Notes: a model not told the origin generated them from the sequence alone. Shown: positions 43,025 through 52,170, counted from the stretch's first letter. The stretch is DNA of 64,000 bases from Pirellulaceae bacterium (GCA_028280445.1 JANQLU010000136.1:434001-498000), one strand, 5' to 3'. A program made the numbers and translations.

Positions 43025-43817
43025 CGCTCCAACCTATTGGAATTTTCGAGCGATGAATATCGCGGGTTGCCGCTTGAATGCCACGCAGGACCAGGTCATC
43101 GATCACTCGCCAATTCTCGGGAATAAACGATTTCACGTAAGGTGCTCCGCCGCCGGTAACCACCACCACGGGTTCTCCGAGCTGTCGTGTTTGCCTGGCG
43201 ACGATTTCTTTGATACCTCCAACCAACGAAAAAATCACACCGGCTTTCATCGCATCGGTGGTGTTGCGGCCAATGGCATCGCTCTTAGACACCATTTGAA
43301 ATTCACTGACGTCGGGCAGCGCATCGGTCTGTTCGCAGAGCTCTTGAAGTGATTTGACGGGTCCCAAAAAAATGGTACCGCCGACAAAACAATCATTGGT
43401 GTCAATCGCATCCACGGTCACGGCAGTTCCGATATCGGCAACGATAATCGGCGAAGGCTCGCCTGATGCGCGGACGAAATCAATGGCTCCGCGCGCAGCG
43501 CAAAATCGATCGATGCCTGTTTTCTCGGGGTAATCCACGGCGGTCTTGAGATTCAGATCGCGGTAATTTAAATCCAGGCATCGGTCATGAGGTCGAGCTT
43601 GCAAAACCTGTTGCATTTTTTCGCGACCGGGTCGACTGACACTGGCGATAAACCAATCGTGAGGCTCGGGTGTGATTTCTAATTCAAATTCACCGGCCCA
43701 ACGCTCCCGTTTTACCGGCGGCAACGGGTCGCTCAAATGGTCAACCACACAGTATTTGATCCAGCTATTTCCAATGTCGACAAAAGCGAATTTGGCAGGA
43801 ACATCATTCATGGGCAT
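43014..43817 (-). CDS. coaX: Type III pantothenate kinase
   Basis: CoaX-type kinase, the first step of coenzyme A synthesis (pantothenate to 4'-phosphopantothenate). ASKHA-fold motifs: FAFVDIGNSWIKY (phosphate 1), GIDRFCAARGA, IIVADIGTAVTVDAID and VVVTGGGAPYV. Its 267 residues are normal for the family. The first ATG ends at 43817; a second in frame, two codons on (MNDVPAK), is equally possible. Both overlap the end of obg, so translation is probably coupled within obg-coaX-mnmE. Confidence 0.93.
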   Translation of the reverse strand: MPMNDVPAKFAFVDIGNSWIKYCVVDHLSDPLPPVKRERWAGEFELEITPEPHDWFIASVSRPGREKMQQVLQARPHDRCLDLNYRDLNLKTAVDYPEKTGIDRFCAARGAIDFVRASGEPSPIIVADIGTAVTVDAIDTNDCFVGGTIFLGPVKSLQELCEQTDALPDVSEFQMVSKSDAIGRNTTDAMKAGVIFSLVGGIKEIVARQTRQLGEPVVVVTGGGAPYVKSFIPENWRVIDDLVLRGIQAATRDIHRSKIPIGWSDGE

Positions 43818-44805
43818 CGAATTCGGACAAATGTTTTGCGATCGTCTGGATGAGCACGGGGAGTCCGGCTCCGGTAACGGCTGAAATCTGGATCACGTCT
43901 TTGCCAATTTCATTTCGCAGTTGATCAGCGATTTCGCTGGCTCCCGGCAATTCACATTTCGTTACGACGACAATTTCAGGACGTTGGCCGAGTGTTTCCC
44001 GATACTGCACCAGTTCATTTCGAATTGTTTTGTAGTTTTGAACGGGATCCGATTGGTCCATTGGAACAGGTTCGACCAAATGGACAATGATTCCCGCCCG
44101 TTCAATATGTTTCAGGAAATCATGGCCAAGCCCCACTCCCGAGTGTGCGCCTTCGATCAGCCCCGGAATATCTGCCATCACAAATGAATGATCGAGGTCA
44201 ATTTGGACGCGCCCCAGATTCGGGTACTTGGTGGTAAACGGATAGTTGGCAATTTCCGGCCGCGCTGCCGAGATACGTGACAACAAAGTGCTTTTACCGG
44301 CGTTAGGTAGTCCAACCAGTCCGACGTCCGCGATCACTTTGAGTTCCAGAACCAAATGGCGATGTTCTCCTTCACCACCGGAGGTCCATTGTCGCGGAGC
44401 CTGGTTGGTCGCGGATTTAAAAGCGGCGTTTCCTTTGCCTCCTTTTCCTCCTCGTGCGGCGATAAACTGCTCACCATTTTCAGCCAGATCTTTCATGACG
44501 AAATCGTTTTCCGCATCGATAATGATCGTCCCCGGAGGAACTTTGATCACGCGATCTTCGCCACTGCGTCCGCGTTTGTTTTGGCCGCTGCCATGTTTGC
44601 CCCGATCCGCTTTCCACTGTTTGCGATTAGACACTCCGACCAGCGAATCGACACCTCGTTCAGCGATGATAATCACATGGCCTCCGTCACCACCATCACC
44701 ACCGTCGGGTCCACCGCGCGGAATATAGCGTTCGCGACGAAAGCTCATGCAACCATCGCCGCCTTTGCCAGCCAGGACTTCAATTTTTACGCGATCTACG
44801 AACAT
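43804..44805 (-). CDS. obg: Obg/CgtA GTPase
   Basis: Essential GTPase of 50S ribosome assembly and stress response, 333 residues from the ATG ending at 44805 (MFVDRVKIEVLAGKGGDG). The Gly-rich Obg fold occupies about 1-158 (RRERYIPRGGPDGGDGGDGG). The G domain has GLPNAGKST, the TFTTKYPNLG switch region, DIPGLIEGA and TKCE. The variable C-terminal domain of some Obg proteins is absent. It lies after rpmA on the same strand, the common rpmA-obg order, but a terminator stands between the two. Confidence 0.95.
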   Translation of the reverse strand: MFVDRVKIEVLAGKGGDGCMSFRRERYIPRGGPDGGDGGDGGHVIIIAERGVDSLVGVSNRKQWKADRGKHGSGQNKRGRSGEDRVIKVPPGTIIIDAENDFVMKDLAENGEQFIAARGGKGGKGNAAFKSATNQAPRQWTSGGEGEHRHLVLELKVIADVGLVGLPNAGKSTLLSRISAARPEIANYPFTTKYPNLGRVQIDLDHSFVMADIPGLIEGAHSGVGLGHDFLKHIERAGIIVHLVEPVPMDQSDPVQNYKTIRNELVQYRETLGQRPEIVVVTKCELPGASEIADQLRNEIGKDVIQISAVTGAGLPVLIQTIAKHLSEFDAHE

Positions 44806-44822
44806 GATTTTGATGAACGGTA

Positions 44823-44860
44823 ACAAAAAAAGGACGCCGACAGTTGCGGCATCCTTTTAT
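44823..44860 (-). terminator. Rho-independent terminator between rpmA and obg
   Basis: The imperfect stem AAAAGGA-GCCG / CGGC-TCCTTTT has one mismatch and a 7-base loop and is followed on the minus strand by a T-run. It stops or attenuates transcription after rpmA, 18 bases ahead of the obg start codon. Confidence 0.82.
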
Positions 44861-44895
44861 GATTCGGTGTTTTGAGTCGGCGTCAAAACTCTAGA

Positions 44896-45147
44896 CTAAT
44901 TGTTTTCCGAGACGATGTTGACTCGACGACCTTTGCGGTCAAACATCACGACACCATCAACCAACGCGAACAGCGTATAGTCTTTGCCCTGGCCAACGCC
45001 GGTTCCTGGGTGAAATTTGTTGCCAACCTGTCGAACAATGATATTTCCGGCGGCAACTTGCTCTCCGCCAAATTTTTTGACTCCTCGCCGTTGAGCGTTC
45101 GAGTCGCGACCGTTGCGACTGGAGCCTTGACCTTTCTTATGAGCCAT
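44896..45147 (-). CDS. rpmA: 50S ribosomal protein L27
   Basis: L27, 83 residues, reaching the peptidyl-transferase centre with its basic N-terminus. MAHKKGQGSSRNGRDSNAQRRG is the standard N-terminus, directly at the initiator Met, so no cleaved propeptide as in Firmicutes is expected. The core (GVKKFGGEQVAAGNIIVRQ, GKDYTLFALVDG) is complete. The usual partner rplU (L21) is not upstream; a secreted protein gene is there instead. Confidence 0.97.
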   Translation of the reverse strand: MAHKKGQGSSRNGRDSNAQRRGVKKFGGEQVAAGNIIVRQVGNKFHPGTGVGQGKDYTLFALVDGVVMFDRKGRRVNIVSENN

Positions 45148-45217
45148 TGAGATGATCCTTGATCACTGATTTACCTGCAAAATTGCTTCTCCGCCAAAAT
45201 CCGGAGGAAGGGCAATC

Positions 45218-46513
45218 TTACCGGTAAAGCCAGAGATAATCAAGGCTTTTGATGAACCGAATTCCCTTGCCGTATTTCTCCCAATACTGGGGTTCAAACC
45301 GGATTTCGAACGTTTTCGGCTTTCCGTCGACGTTGGCTTGGAATTGCCAAATGGAGTTGTCGACCTTTTTTGTCACCGGCGTGTTGGCGGCAATTTTGAC
45401 GCCCGCATCCGCCAACGATTTCACCAGACTGTCGATCATGGCACCGGAATTGAGTTTTGGGATTTCGGTGGCCGAGAAATCGTCCGGATTCGTGGCTGCG
45501 TTGGCCAGGCAAACAAATACGCTGCGGTCTTTTTGATCGCCCAATTCGTAAACGCGGAATTGGGGACCTGGCAAGTTGTAATACTTGGTGATGCGAACCT
45601 GTTCCTTGAAAGATTCGACCAACGGAATGCCGTAGCGGACGGGATCCTGGGCTTCGTCTTTTGGATTGTCATCGCCTGGTCGCCAGAAATTCAGTTGGAG
45701 AACTTTGTGACGCAGAACGGGACCTTTGTCGGTTTTGAAAACACGAAATGCATTGGTCAATCCGCCGACTTGAACCGAGACGTAGTCGATTTTGGGATTC
45801 ACACCGGTAAATACGGCAACACCCCAAACGCCTCCACCATTCTTTGATTTTTCGACGGGAAGTTTTGATCGGGAAATTTCGACCGTGTCCAGCAGTTCGC
45901 GATTGGGATCTTCGAACCGTTGGATCTCGTCAATGACCGATGGCATGATGACCGACCGATAAGAAACGTATTTGTACGAACCATCGGCTTGCTGAATTTG
46001 TCCTTGCAGAACGAATTTTGGAAAGAATCGATTTGCCAGTGGAGATTCTTTTTCGGGCTCGACGTTTTCTTGCCCGATGTACTCGACGTAGCCGTAGCGA
46101 TCTTTTTGAGTTTTATAAGAGATGTTAGCGCCTACGTTCCGCACCCGATAGACGAGGTACCAAACGTTTTGCCGTATGAATCCTTTGCCAGTCGGAACAC
46201 GGGCTTGCATTTGACGTAGCCCGATATGTTGAAATTCGAGATGCCAAACGTTTTTGAAAAACGTGACGTCTTTGGTTTGAACAAACAGGGTATTTTTTTG
46301 CGGACCGTGAAACAGCGTGTACGCTTTTTTGGAACTGGTTCCAGCAAGTCTCGCTGGATGCGTATAGGAATCACGTCGATTGGCATCCGGCTCAATCGTT
46401 TTAACAACACCCTCGGCAAATTCTCGAGGCTTTTTTTTGTTTTGGGCAACGCCGACTTGAACCGCAGTCAATACCAGGCACAAAGTCAAAACACAGGAAC
46501 TACGCAACACCAT
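45218..46513 (-). CDS. Secreted protein of unknown function
   Basis: Unrecognised exported protein, 431 residues, with a signal peptide (about 1-23, ending VGVAQ). It is rich in beta structure, with a conserved-looking core (WHLEFQHIGLRQMQARVP, VWYLVYRVRNVG, GVWGVAVFTGVNP, VQVGGLTNAFRVF) and a C-terminal half ending IRFIKSLDYLWLYR. No transmembrane segment follows the signal. The pattern is typical of planctomycete-only hypothetical proteins. It lies upstream of rpmA with a 70-base gap and may be read from its own promoter. Confidence 0.82.
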   Translation of the reverse strand: MVLRSSCVLTLCLVLTAVQVGVAQNKKKPREFAEGVVKTIEPDANRRDSYTHPARLAGTSSKKAYTLFHGPQKNTLFVQTKDVTFFKNVWHLEFQHIGLRQMQARVPTGKGFIRQNVWYLVYRVRNVGANISYKTQKDRYGYVEYIGQENVEPEKESPLANRFFPKFVLQGQIQQADGSYKYVSYRSVIMPSVIDEIQRFEDPNRELLDTVEISRSKLPVEKSKNGGGVWGVAVFTGVNPKIDYVSVQVGGLTNAFRVFKTDKGPVLRHKVLQLNFWRPGDDNPKDEAQDPVRYGIPLVESFKEQVRITKYYNLPGPQFRVYELGDQKDRSVFVCLANAATNPDDFSATEIPKLNSGAMIDSLVKSLADAGVKIAANTPVTKKVDNSIWQFQANVDGKPKTFEIRFEPQYWEKYGKGIRFIKSLDYLWLYR

Positions 46514-46686
46514 CTCCGCTCTCTGATCGGGAATACCGAGAAAATATCAAAAAATCCTAGGATTCAAGTATAGTTGCCGCCAGGAAAATGGGTCAAGTTT
46601 TGGGGTTGGGAAGATAAAGAAATCTCGATAAAGACTTCCAAAGTCGATTATTCGGGTATTATCGGCAATAACGACGCCCCAATGAC

Positions 46687-47286
46687 TCAATCAAAAATGC
46701 CATTTCCAAATGCATCGCCCTCGGATTGGGATTTTCCTTCGGTTTCTTGTGCTGACGACTGTGTATCCGGTATTGGTGGATGAGGACCAGAATCTGGGTC
46801 TTCGGTCAATTTCTTTGATTTGCCGGGATCGATGCGAATGGTTCGTCGTTCCTCGGTATCACTGCGCGACAGGGATTCGTACGCGTCGTCGTAATTTGAA
46901 ACGTAGCCCGGCTGCTGAGCGCGTTCTTTTTCTTTTTCAAACTCCTCCAGCACGTGGTTTTGAATCATCTCGCGGCATTGAGGATTGATCGGGTGAGCGA
47001 TATCGGCGTAAAGTTTGGCTCGGCCCTGATCATCGAACGCAACATTGCGAGAGATGCGGTTGCCACAGTGGTTACAGTATTTTGAGCGCAAGTGGTTTTT
47101 CGACCGGCAAGACGGGCAGTGGGTTGAGAGTTTTCGACTCGGCATCGCGACAAATGGGCCGCTATTGCCATCGATAATTTTCAAATCGCGAACGACGAAA
47201 GCGTCGTCAAACGTAATGCTGCAGAAAGCGCGGAGTCTATCTTCTGAGTTTTCCATCAGCTTGATTCGCACTTCAGTGATCTTCAC
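46687..47286 (-). CDS. spoVG: SpoVG-family protein with inserted zinc ribbon
   Basis: SpoVG homologue, 199 residues from a GTG ending at 47286, which has AGGGAG 8 bases upstream; a longer ATG frame to 47331 is less likely. The SpoVG fold is split. VKITEVRIKL to GPFVAMPSRK (about 1-52) is followed by a zinc ribbon (CPSC...CNHC, about 56-76) and then the second part YADIAHPINPQCREMIQNHVLEEFEKE (about 90-120). A disordered acidic/Pro-rich tail follows. In Firmicutes SpoVG is an RNA- or DNA-binding regulator of about 95 residues. It lies directly after ispE, as it does close to ispE in Bacillus. Confidence 0.88.
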   Translation of the reverse strand: MKITEVRIKLMENSEDRLRAFCSITFDDAFVVRDLKIIDGNSGPFVAMPSRKLSTHCPSCRSKNHLRSKYCNHCGNRISRNVAFDDQGRAKLYADIAHPINPQCREMIQNHVLEEFEKEKERAQQPGYVSNYDDAYESLSRSDTEERRTIRIDPGKSKKLTEDPDSGPHPPIPDTQSSAQETEGKSQSEGDAFGNGIFD

Positions 47287-47327
47287 TCGTCGAACTCCCT
47301 TTAAACGTTTGCGAATTTTACTCCATT

Positions 47328-48251
47328 TCAATATCGGCGTGGAGTCAGTGCAGTGCCCATAAAAACAAAAGTATTTGGCAAACGCACCTGAAGAATTCTG
47401 GTAGCTCGTTGTGCAGTGGTTGGGTTGGCAAATAGTCCGAAATAGCTAGTTCCGCTACCGGACATTTGGTGCCCTAAACTACCAAGTTGTGAAAATTGGT
47501 AGGAAATCCTACTTATCCAGGGAGTTAGAGCTCTTGCGGAAGTTTCTAAGCCATTGTGCATGGCACCGGCTATTTTTCGCGCATTCGCGCAATTCAACAC
47601 CCTTAACATTTTTGAACAATTACAAGTAATTTGATCGACATTTTTGTAATTGGCATAGACTTTGGCGGTTGATAACCCGGTCGGCGGCTTGCAGATAACA
47701 ATCGGCAAACGCAATTGACGCTCGATGGATTCGACTTTTTCTCCACGCCCCCGACATCTGGCAAATTTGTTTTGCAGAAAAAATGGAACATCACTTCCAA
47801 TTTGACTTGCGTATTGGCATTGTGTTTCATGGCTGAGCCCCAGGTTCCACAATCGATTCAATCCAATAATCGTGGCGGCGGCATCGCTCGAAGCCCCTCC
47901 TAATCCCGCTTCGCTCGGAATACGCTTGATGAGTTCTATTGAACAGCCATTTGGTTGTCCAGATTTCTCTTGAAGTAGTTTCGCGGCTCGCCAGACGAGA
48001 TTTTTTTCACCCCAGAAATCGTTGGCCCGAGCCAAGTCGAGTTCTGTTTCCCGATAGCGAATCGGCAATTCGAATCGGCCGGTCAATCGGATGTTGGGAT
48101 CGGGCGTACTGGTAATTCGCAAACTGTCGTGGAGAGAAATCGGCGCCATGACCGTGTCGATTTCATGAAAACCATCGGGTCGTTTACCAAGAATTTCGAG
48201 GAACAAATTGATTTTTGCGTAAGCTCGAATAATCACACTTCGGTCCCTCAA
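47328..48251 (-). CDS. ispE: 4-diphosphocytidyl-2-C-methyl-D-erythritol kinase
   Basis: GHMP-family kinase of the MEP isoprenoid pathway, phosphorylating CDP-methylerythritol. 307 residues. RAYAKINLFLEILGKRPDGFHE is the N-terminal signature, PSEAGLGGASSDAAA the ATP-binding GHMP loop, and LGHQMSGSGTSYFG the C-terminal motif. An internal stretch around 195-225 is Cys/Asn-rich and unlike the usual sequence. It lies 14 bases downstream of the DUF368 stop codon and upstream of spoVG, so all three may be one transcript. Confidence 0.94.
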   Translation of the reverse strand: MRDRSVIIRAYAKINLFLEILGKRPDGFHEIDTVMAPISLHDSLRITSTPDPNIRLTGRFELPIRYRETELDLARANDFWGEKNLVWRAAKLLQEKSGQPNGCSIELIKRIPSEAGLGGASSDAAATIIGLNRLWNLGLSHETQCQYASQIGSDVPFFLQNKFARCRGRGEKVESIERQLRLPIVICKPPTGLSTAKVYANYKNVDQITCNCSKMLRVLNCANARKIAGAMHNGLETSARALTPWISRISYQFSQLGSLGHQMSGSGTSYFGLFANPTTAQRATRILQVRLPNTFVFMGTALTPRRY

Positions 48252-48265
48252 ATCACAATCGCACG

Positions 48266-49414
48266 TCAGTGTTCGGATTGCTCGTCATTGTTATCGGAAC
48301 GACCTCCAATTCTTGCCACGCCAACAGTAATTCCAAAGCCGACGGCTACGATTCCGATACTGGCAACCACCTGAAAACCGTCTGGAGCAAAAACATTGGT
48401 CGGCCAATCATCTTGTTCAATTTCGTGGATGTTTTCCGGCGTAACAATGCGCCCTTTAACTTTTTGACCAAACTTTGGCTGATAGCTCTGCTGAAACGGA
48501 AAAAGTCCGATGACCGACCCCAACAGCAACCCAATCAAAAAGCCCAGCGTTGATTTCCGATGATTTTTCAAAAGCCATTTTAGCAAATTGCTGATTGCCA
48601 TGACGCCAATCACCACGCCGATTCCAACCGGCAGCATCACATGCAGCGCCGGTTCGATCGCGGCACTGACATCGCGATTTGAAAGTGCCGTTTTAAATTC
48701 ATCCACACCATCCAAAATCGGAACATACTGCCCGAGAAGCAACAAAATGTAGCCACCCGATAATCCCGGCAGGATCATGGCACTTGCTCCGCCCAATCCC
48801 GCGACGAGTAATAAAAGCCAGTTGGTTTGTCCTCCTCCGTCAGCATTTGTAAATTGCAGCCAGGCGAAAATCACCATCGCGGCAAATGCGACGATGGCGC
48901 TGATGATTGCCGATCCGTCCAACGGTTTGACAAGTTTGTAAACAACGGGCAACCCGCCGAGGGTCAGTCCGATGAACAAGCTGTACATGACCCAACGTTG
49001 TTCGACCACCAGCGTTTTCAGCAATCCGGCAAACATCAGGATCCCGAGTGCCGCTGCGACCCCGACACATCCCAACACGACCAGCGATCGAAAGCGAAAA
49101 CGAAACGTCGTAACTTCGGCCACCCCGTCGACAAATTTGGGGTACACACCTGCGGCCAACAACATTGTTCCGCCGCTAATGCCCGGTACTAAATTGGCCA
49201 AACCCATCAGAATGCCGCCAAAAACGCTTTTGGTGACCAAACCGGCCAACGGCTCGGCAGGGTCGTTGATCGATGGCTGACTGTCGTTGGAGAGTTCTTT
49301 ATTCAATGATTCAAGTGAAATAGTGAGTGTTTCGTTGTTCCACTCGGCATTGTGGCGATCTCCGGATCGATCGACAAGACGAATTACAGAGGCATTCGTT
49401 CGCCGATCGTACAT
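48266..49414 (-). CDS. DUF368 membrane protein (polyprenyl-phosphate transporter family)
   Basis: Integral membrane protein of 382 residues with about ten helices. The family signature GGILMGLANLVPGISGGTMLL is repeated in inverted form as GGASAMILPGLSGGYILLLLG, showing the two halves of a pseudosymmetric transporter. DUF368 proteins have been identified as carriers that return undecaprenyl phosphate across the cytoplasmic membrane. An N-terminal extension of about 60 polar residues precedes the first helix; an internal Met is not well placed, so the true start is uncertain. Next to ispE, it fits isoprenoid-lipid metabolism. Confidence 0.9.
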   Translation of the reverse strand: MYDRRTNASVIRLVDRSGDRHNAEWNNETLTISLESLNKELSNDSQPSINDPAEPLAGLVTKSVFGGILMGLANLVPGISGGTMLLAAGVYPKFVDGVAEVTTFRFRFRSLVVLGCVGVAAALGILMFAGLLKTLVVEQRWVMYSLFIGLTLGGLPVVYKLVKPLDGSAIISAIVAFAAMVIFAWLQFTNADGGGQTNWLLLLVAGLGGASAMILPGLSGGYILLLLGQYVPILDGVDEFKTALSNRDVSAAIEPALHVMLPVGIGVVIGVMAISNLLKWLLKNHRKSTLGFLIGLLLGSVIGLFPFQQSYQPKFGQKVKGRIVTPENIHEIEQDDWPTNVFAPDGFQVVASIGIVAVGFGITVGVARIGGRSDNNDEQSEH

Positions 49415-49491
49415 TCAGCGAAATTTTGTCGTAGCATCGCGAAAAAAAGAAACGGTTGATTTAGAATAAACGCAATAGAAAGGATACCACC

Positions 49492-51360
49492 ATGGCACGT
49501 TTCATTTTCCTCATTGCAACTTTGGTCGCTTTTTCAGCAAACGCCGCAGGACCTCATGATGGGCCCGACCCGATCGCCCACTGGATGATGTATTCGCGAA
49601 CGCTCGAAGGAAACCGGCTCCACGCGCGCCTGGGTCCGTCGGCAACCATTGACGGAAAACTGACCGTCGCTCGCGATCCGCTGGGCCAAAGCCTGGCTTT
49701 TGACGGCAAGTCGGCAGCCGTTGTCGCCAAAGATATTGCCAAACTCCACAAAGATTTTTTGCCGCGCAAAAACATTACGATTACCGCATGGGTGTGCATC
49801 GAAGAAGGACAGACCTGGGGCGGAATTATTAATGCCATTCAAGACAACGGCAGTTTTGAAAAAGGCTGGATCCTCGGTTTCAATGAAAAACGATTTTATT
49901 TTGGCCTTTCATCGACCGGCGCCGATGATGGCGATGGTCGCATGACTTATCTGGAAGGTAAAACTCGTTTTGAAAAAGGAAAATTCTATTTCGTCGCGGC
50001 AACTTTTGATGGAACGGTAATGCAGTTGTTTGTTAATGGAAAACTGGACGGCGAAAGCAAAGCTCAGTCAGGCGATATTCTGTACCCCAAATCAGCTCCG
50101 TTGGTGATCGGCGCCTACCAGGACAAGGACGAAGATTTTCGACTCAAAGGTCGTATTCGAGAAATCGCCGTCTACGACAAAGCGGCCAAACCCAAATGGA
50201 TTGCCGAAGAATTTGATCACCAAAAACGACTGGCCGCGATGCCGGTTCAAGGTGTTCGGCCCGCCAAGTTTGATTTTTCCATTCAGCCCTACCTGCAATA
50301 CGTTACAAAAAATTCGATCACGATCATGTGGGAAACGACACGCCCCGGCAACTCGGTCGTCCAATTCGGCGAAAGCGATGCCGTGAGCCAGGAAAAAAAA
50401 TTAAACGATATGCGCTATGTTCATGAAGTCAAAATCGAAAACTTAAAACCCGAAACGCAGTACTTTTACAAAGTCCTGTCGCGCGATGCGCAGAAAAAGG
50501 AAGTCAAAAGCAAAGTGTTTACTTTCCAAACGGCTAACAAGTTTGAAACGCCGTTTGCATTCGCCATCATCAGCGACACCCAGTCAAATCCGAAGGTGGC
50601 GGGGAAAGTTGCCACGATGGCTTGGGGCCAACGTCCAAATTTCTTGTTGCATCCGGGCGACCTGGTTGGCACCGGGACCAATGATCGCCATTGGAAAGAA
50701 CAATTTTTTCCCAGCATGCACCCGCTGATTAGTCGCGTTGCATTTTTTCCCGTCCTGGGAAACCACGAGGTCAACGCGCGAAATTATTACGATTACATGT
50801 CGTTGCCAAAACCCGAGTACTATTACCAATTCAGCTACGGAAACGCAGATTTCTTTATGATCGATACGAATAAAAATGTTGACGAGAAATCTGAACAATA
50901 CAAATGGCTCGATGCTGCGTTGGCCAAATCCAAGGCAACCTGGAAATTCGTTTGTCATCATCATCCACCGTATTCATCGGATGAAAATGATTACGGAAAT
51001 CTTTGGAAATCCAACAAATCAACCCGCGGCGACAAACGAGTTCGCGTGCTGACGAAACTGTACGACAAACACGGCGTCGACATTGTCTGGTGCGGTCATA
51101 TTCATTCTTACGAACGGACCTGGCCGCTACACAAAAACAAGGTTGTCAAAAATGGCCAGGGCCCCATCTACATGATTACCGGTGGTGGCGGCGGCGGTCT
51201 GGAAACACCGGGGCCTTACAAACCCTGGTTCCAAAACAACGTTCGCCGCGGACACCATTACTGCATGGTGGCGATTAACGGCAAAACGCTGGAGTTTAAA
51301 GCGTTCGATCTGGAAAACCGACTGTTTGACTACATGAAATTGAACAAGGCGCAAAAGTAG
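49492..51360 (+). CDS. Secreted metallophosphoesterase with LamG and purple-acid-phosphatase-type domains
   Basis: Exported hydrolase of 622 residues. After a signal peptide (about 1-18) come a LamG/concanavalin-like domain (about 25-245, KNITITAWVCIEEG and YFVAATFDGTVMQLFVNG), a fibronectin-like purple acid phosphatase N-domain (about 258-350) and a calcineurin-like phosphoesterase (about 353-600). Metal-binding motifs are IISDTQSN, HPGDLVG, GNHEV, CHHHPPYS and WCGHIHSYER. The first motif has SDTQ where many enzymes have DxH. Probably a periplasmic phosphatase attached to a carbohydrate-binding module. AAAGG lies about 11 bases upstream of the ATG. Confidence 0.92.
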   Translation: MARFIFLIATLVAFSANAAGPHDGPDPIAHWMMYSRTLEGNRLHARLGPSATIDGKLTVARDPLGQSLAFDGKSAAVVAKDIAKLHKDFLPRKNITITAWVCIEEGQTWGGIINAIQDNGSFEKGWILGFNEKRFYFGLSSTGADDGDGRMTYLEGKTRFEKGKFYFVAATFDGTVMQLFVNGKLDGESKAQSGDILYPKSAPLVIGAYQDKDEDFRLKGRIREIAVYDKAAKPKWIAEEFDHQKRLAAMPVQGVRPAKFDFSIQPYLQYVTKNSITIMWETTRPGNSVVQFGESDAVSQEKKLNDMRYVHEVKIENLKPETQYFYKVLSRDAQKKEVKSKVFTFQTANKFETPFAFAIISDTQSNPKVAGKVATMAWGQRPNFLLHPGDLVGTGTNDRHWKEQFFPSMHPLISRVAFFPVLGNHEVNARNYYDYMSLPKPEYYYQFSYGNADFFMIDTNKNVDEKSEQYKWLDAALAKSKATWKFVCHHHPPYSSDENDYGNLWKSNKSTRGDKRVRVLTKLYDKHGVDIVWCGHIHSYERTWPLHKNKVVKNGQGPIYMITGGGGGGLETPGPYKPWFQNNVRRGHHYCMVAINGKTLEFKAFDLENRLFDYMKLNKAQK

Positions 51361-51446
51361 TTCGAAACAATTAACACTTGTTCATTCGGTCGATGTCGAA
51401 TCAGAAACAGCTACCTTGGGTTTGACTAGCCGCTAACGATCATCCG

Positions 51447-51791
51447 TTAACCAAGATTACTCAAAGCCGTCGCTTCGTCGTCATCAATTTGGAATACTTT
51501 GTCCAAATTGGTCAATTTGAAAACTTCCATCAAATTGTCATTGATCGAGCAAAAACGCAACGGCTTGTTGGCTGCGCCGCATTTTTTATTCAACAAAACC
51601 AGTTTTCCAATCATCGCCGACGACATAAATTCGACGTTGCTAAAATCCAAAACGACATTTTTAACACCGTCATTTTGGGAGAGGCCGATAAGTTCATCGC
51701 CGAGACTTTGAATCAAAAGCTCATCGAGGATGCGATCATTTTGAAAACTGGCAACAGTAGCTTCGCCTTCGACACGAGTAACTAACGACAC
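51447..51791 (-). CDS. STAS-domain anti-anti-sigma factor-like protein
   Basis: Single STAS domain of 114 residues from a GTG ending at 51791, which has AAGGA 7 bases upstream; a longer ATG frame to 51857 adds an unlikely Cys/His-rich leader. VVLDFSNVEFMSSAMIGKLVLLNKKC matches the SpoIIAA/RsbV phosphorylation loop, with the target serine in MSSA. Such proteins release sigma factors or other partners by partner switching when dephosphorylated. No anti-sigma kinase is adjacent, so the partners are elsewhere. Confidence 0.88.
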   Translation of the reverse strand: MSLVTRVEGEATVASFQNDRILDELLIQSLGDELIGLSQNDGVKNVVLDFSNVEFMSSAMIGKLVLLNKKCGAANKPLRFCSINDNLMEVFKLTNLDKVFQIDDDEATALSNLG

Positions 51792-52170
51792 TTTTGATTC
51801 CTTATCAAACCAACTTTGATGACAAACAAAATGGGCATCAGGACAAACTGCGACCATTCAAAGCAAGTTATTCTACTGCGAAAAATGACTGTTTGTAAAG
51901 AATCGGACCAAACAGGCAGTAGGCTAATTTGAAAGTTCAAGGTTAAAGGGGTCGGGAGTCAATTGCCGCGAGCGGCCCTTCGGGTGCTTATGCACAATTG
52001 ACTCCCGACCCCTTTAACCGCAACTTGCTGCAAAACAGCCCAAACGCCGTGGGGATGATTGACTGTTCCCTTTGGGACGCTGTTCAAAATCAGAACCAAG
52101 AATGTTATTGACGCGTTTTTTGCGGGATCGCGTCGTTTTTGTGCCGGGCCGAATCCATGGCCGCAACGTT
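51792..52170. other. 379-base intergenic region with a long inverted repeat
   Basis: No gene was recognised between the STAS gene start and the SET-domain gene end. A perfect 25-bp inverted repeat fills 51941-52019 (separate entry). The rest (52020-52170) has no clear structure. Confidence 0.55.
51941..52019. repeat. Repeat family C: perfect 25-bp inverted repeat
   Basis: The left arm begins GGTTAAAGGGGTCGGGAGTC and continues to 51965; the right arm is its exact inverse, 51995-52019. The 29-base loop has its own GC-rich inverse CCGCGAGCGG. The arms would make a very stable hairpin. It is unrelated in sequence to families A and B and is present once here. It looks like a REP-type element. Confidence 0.9.
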
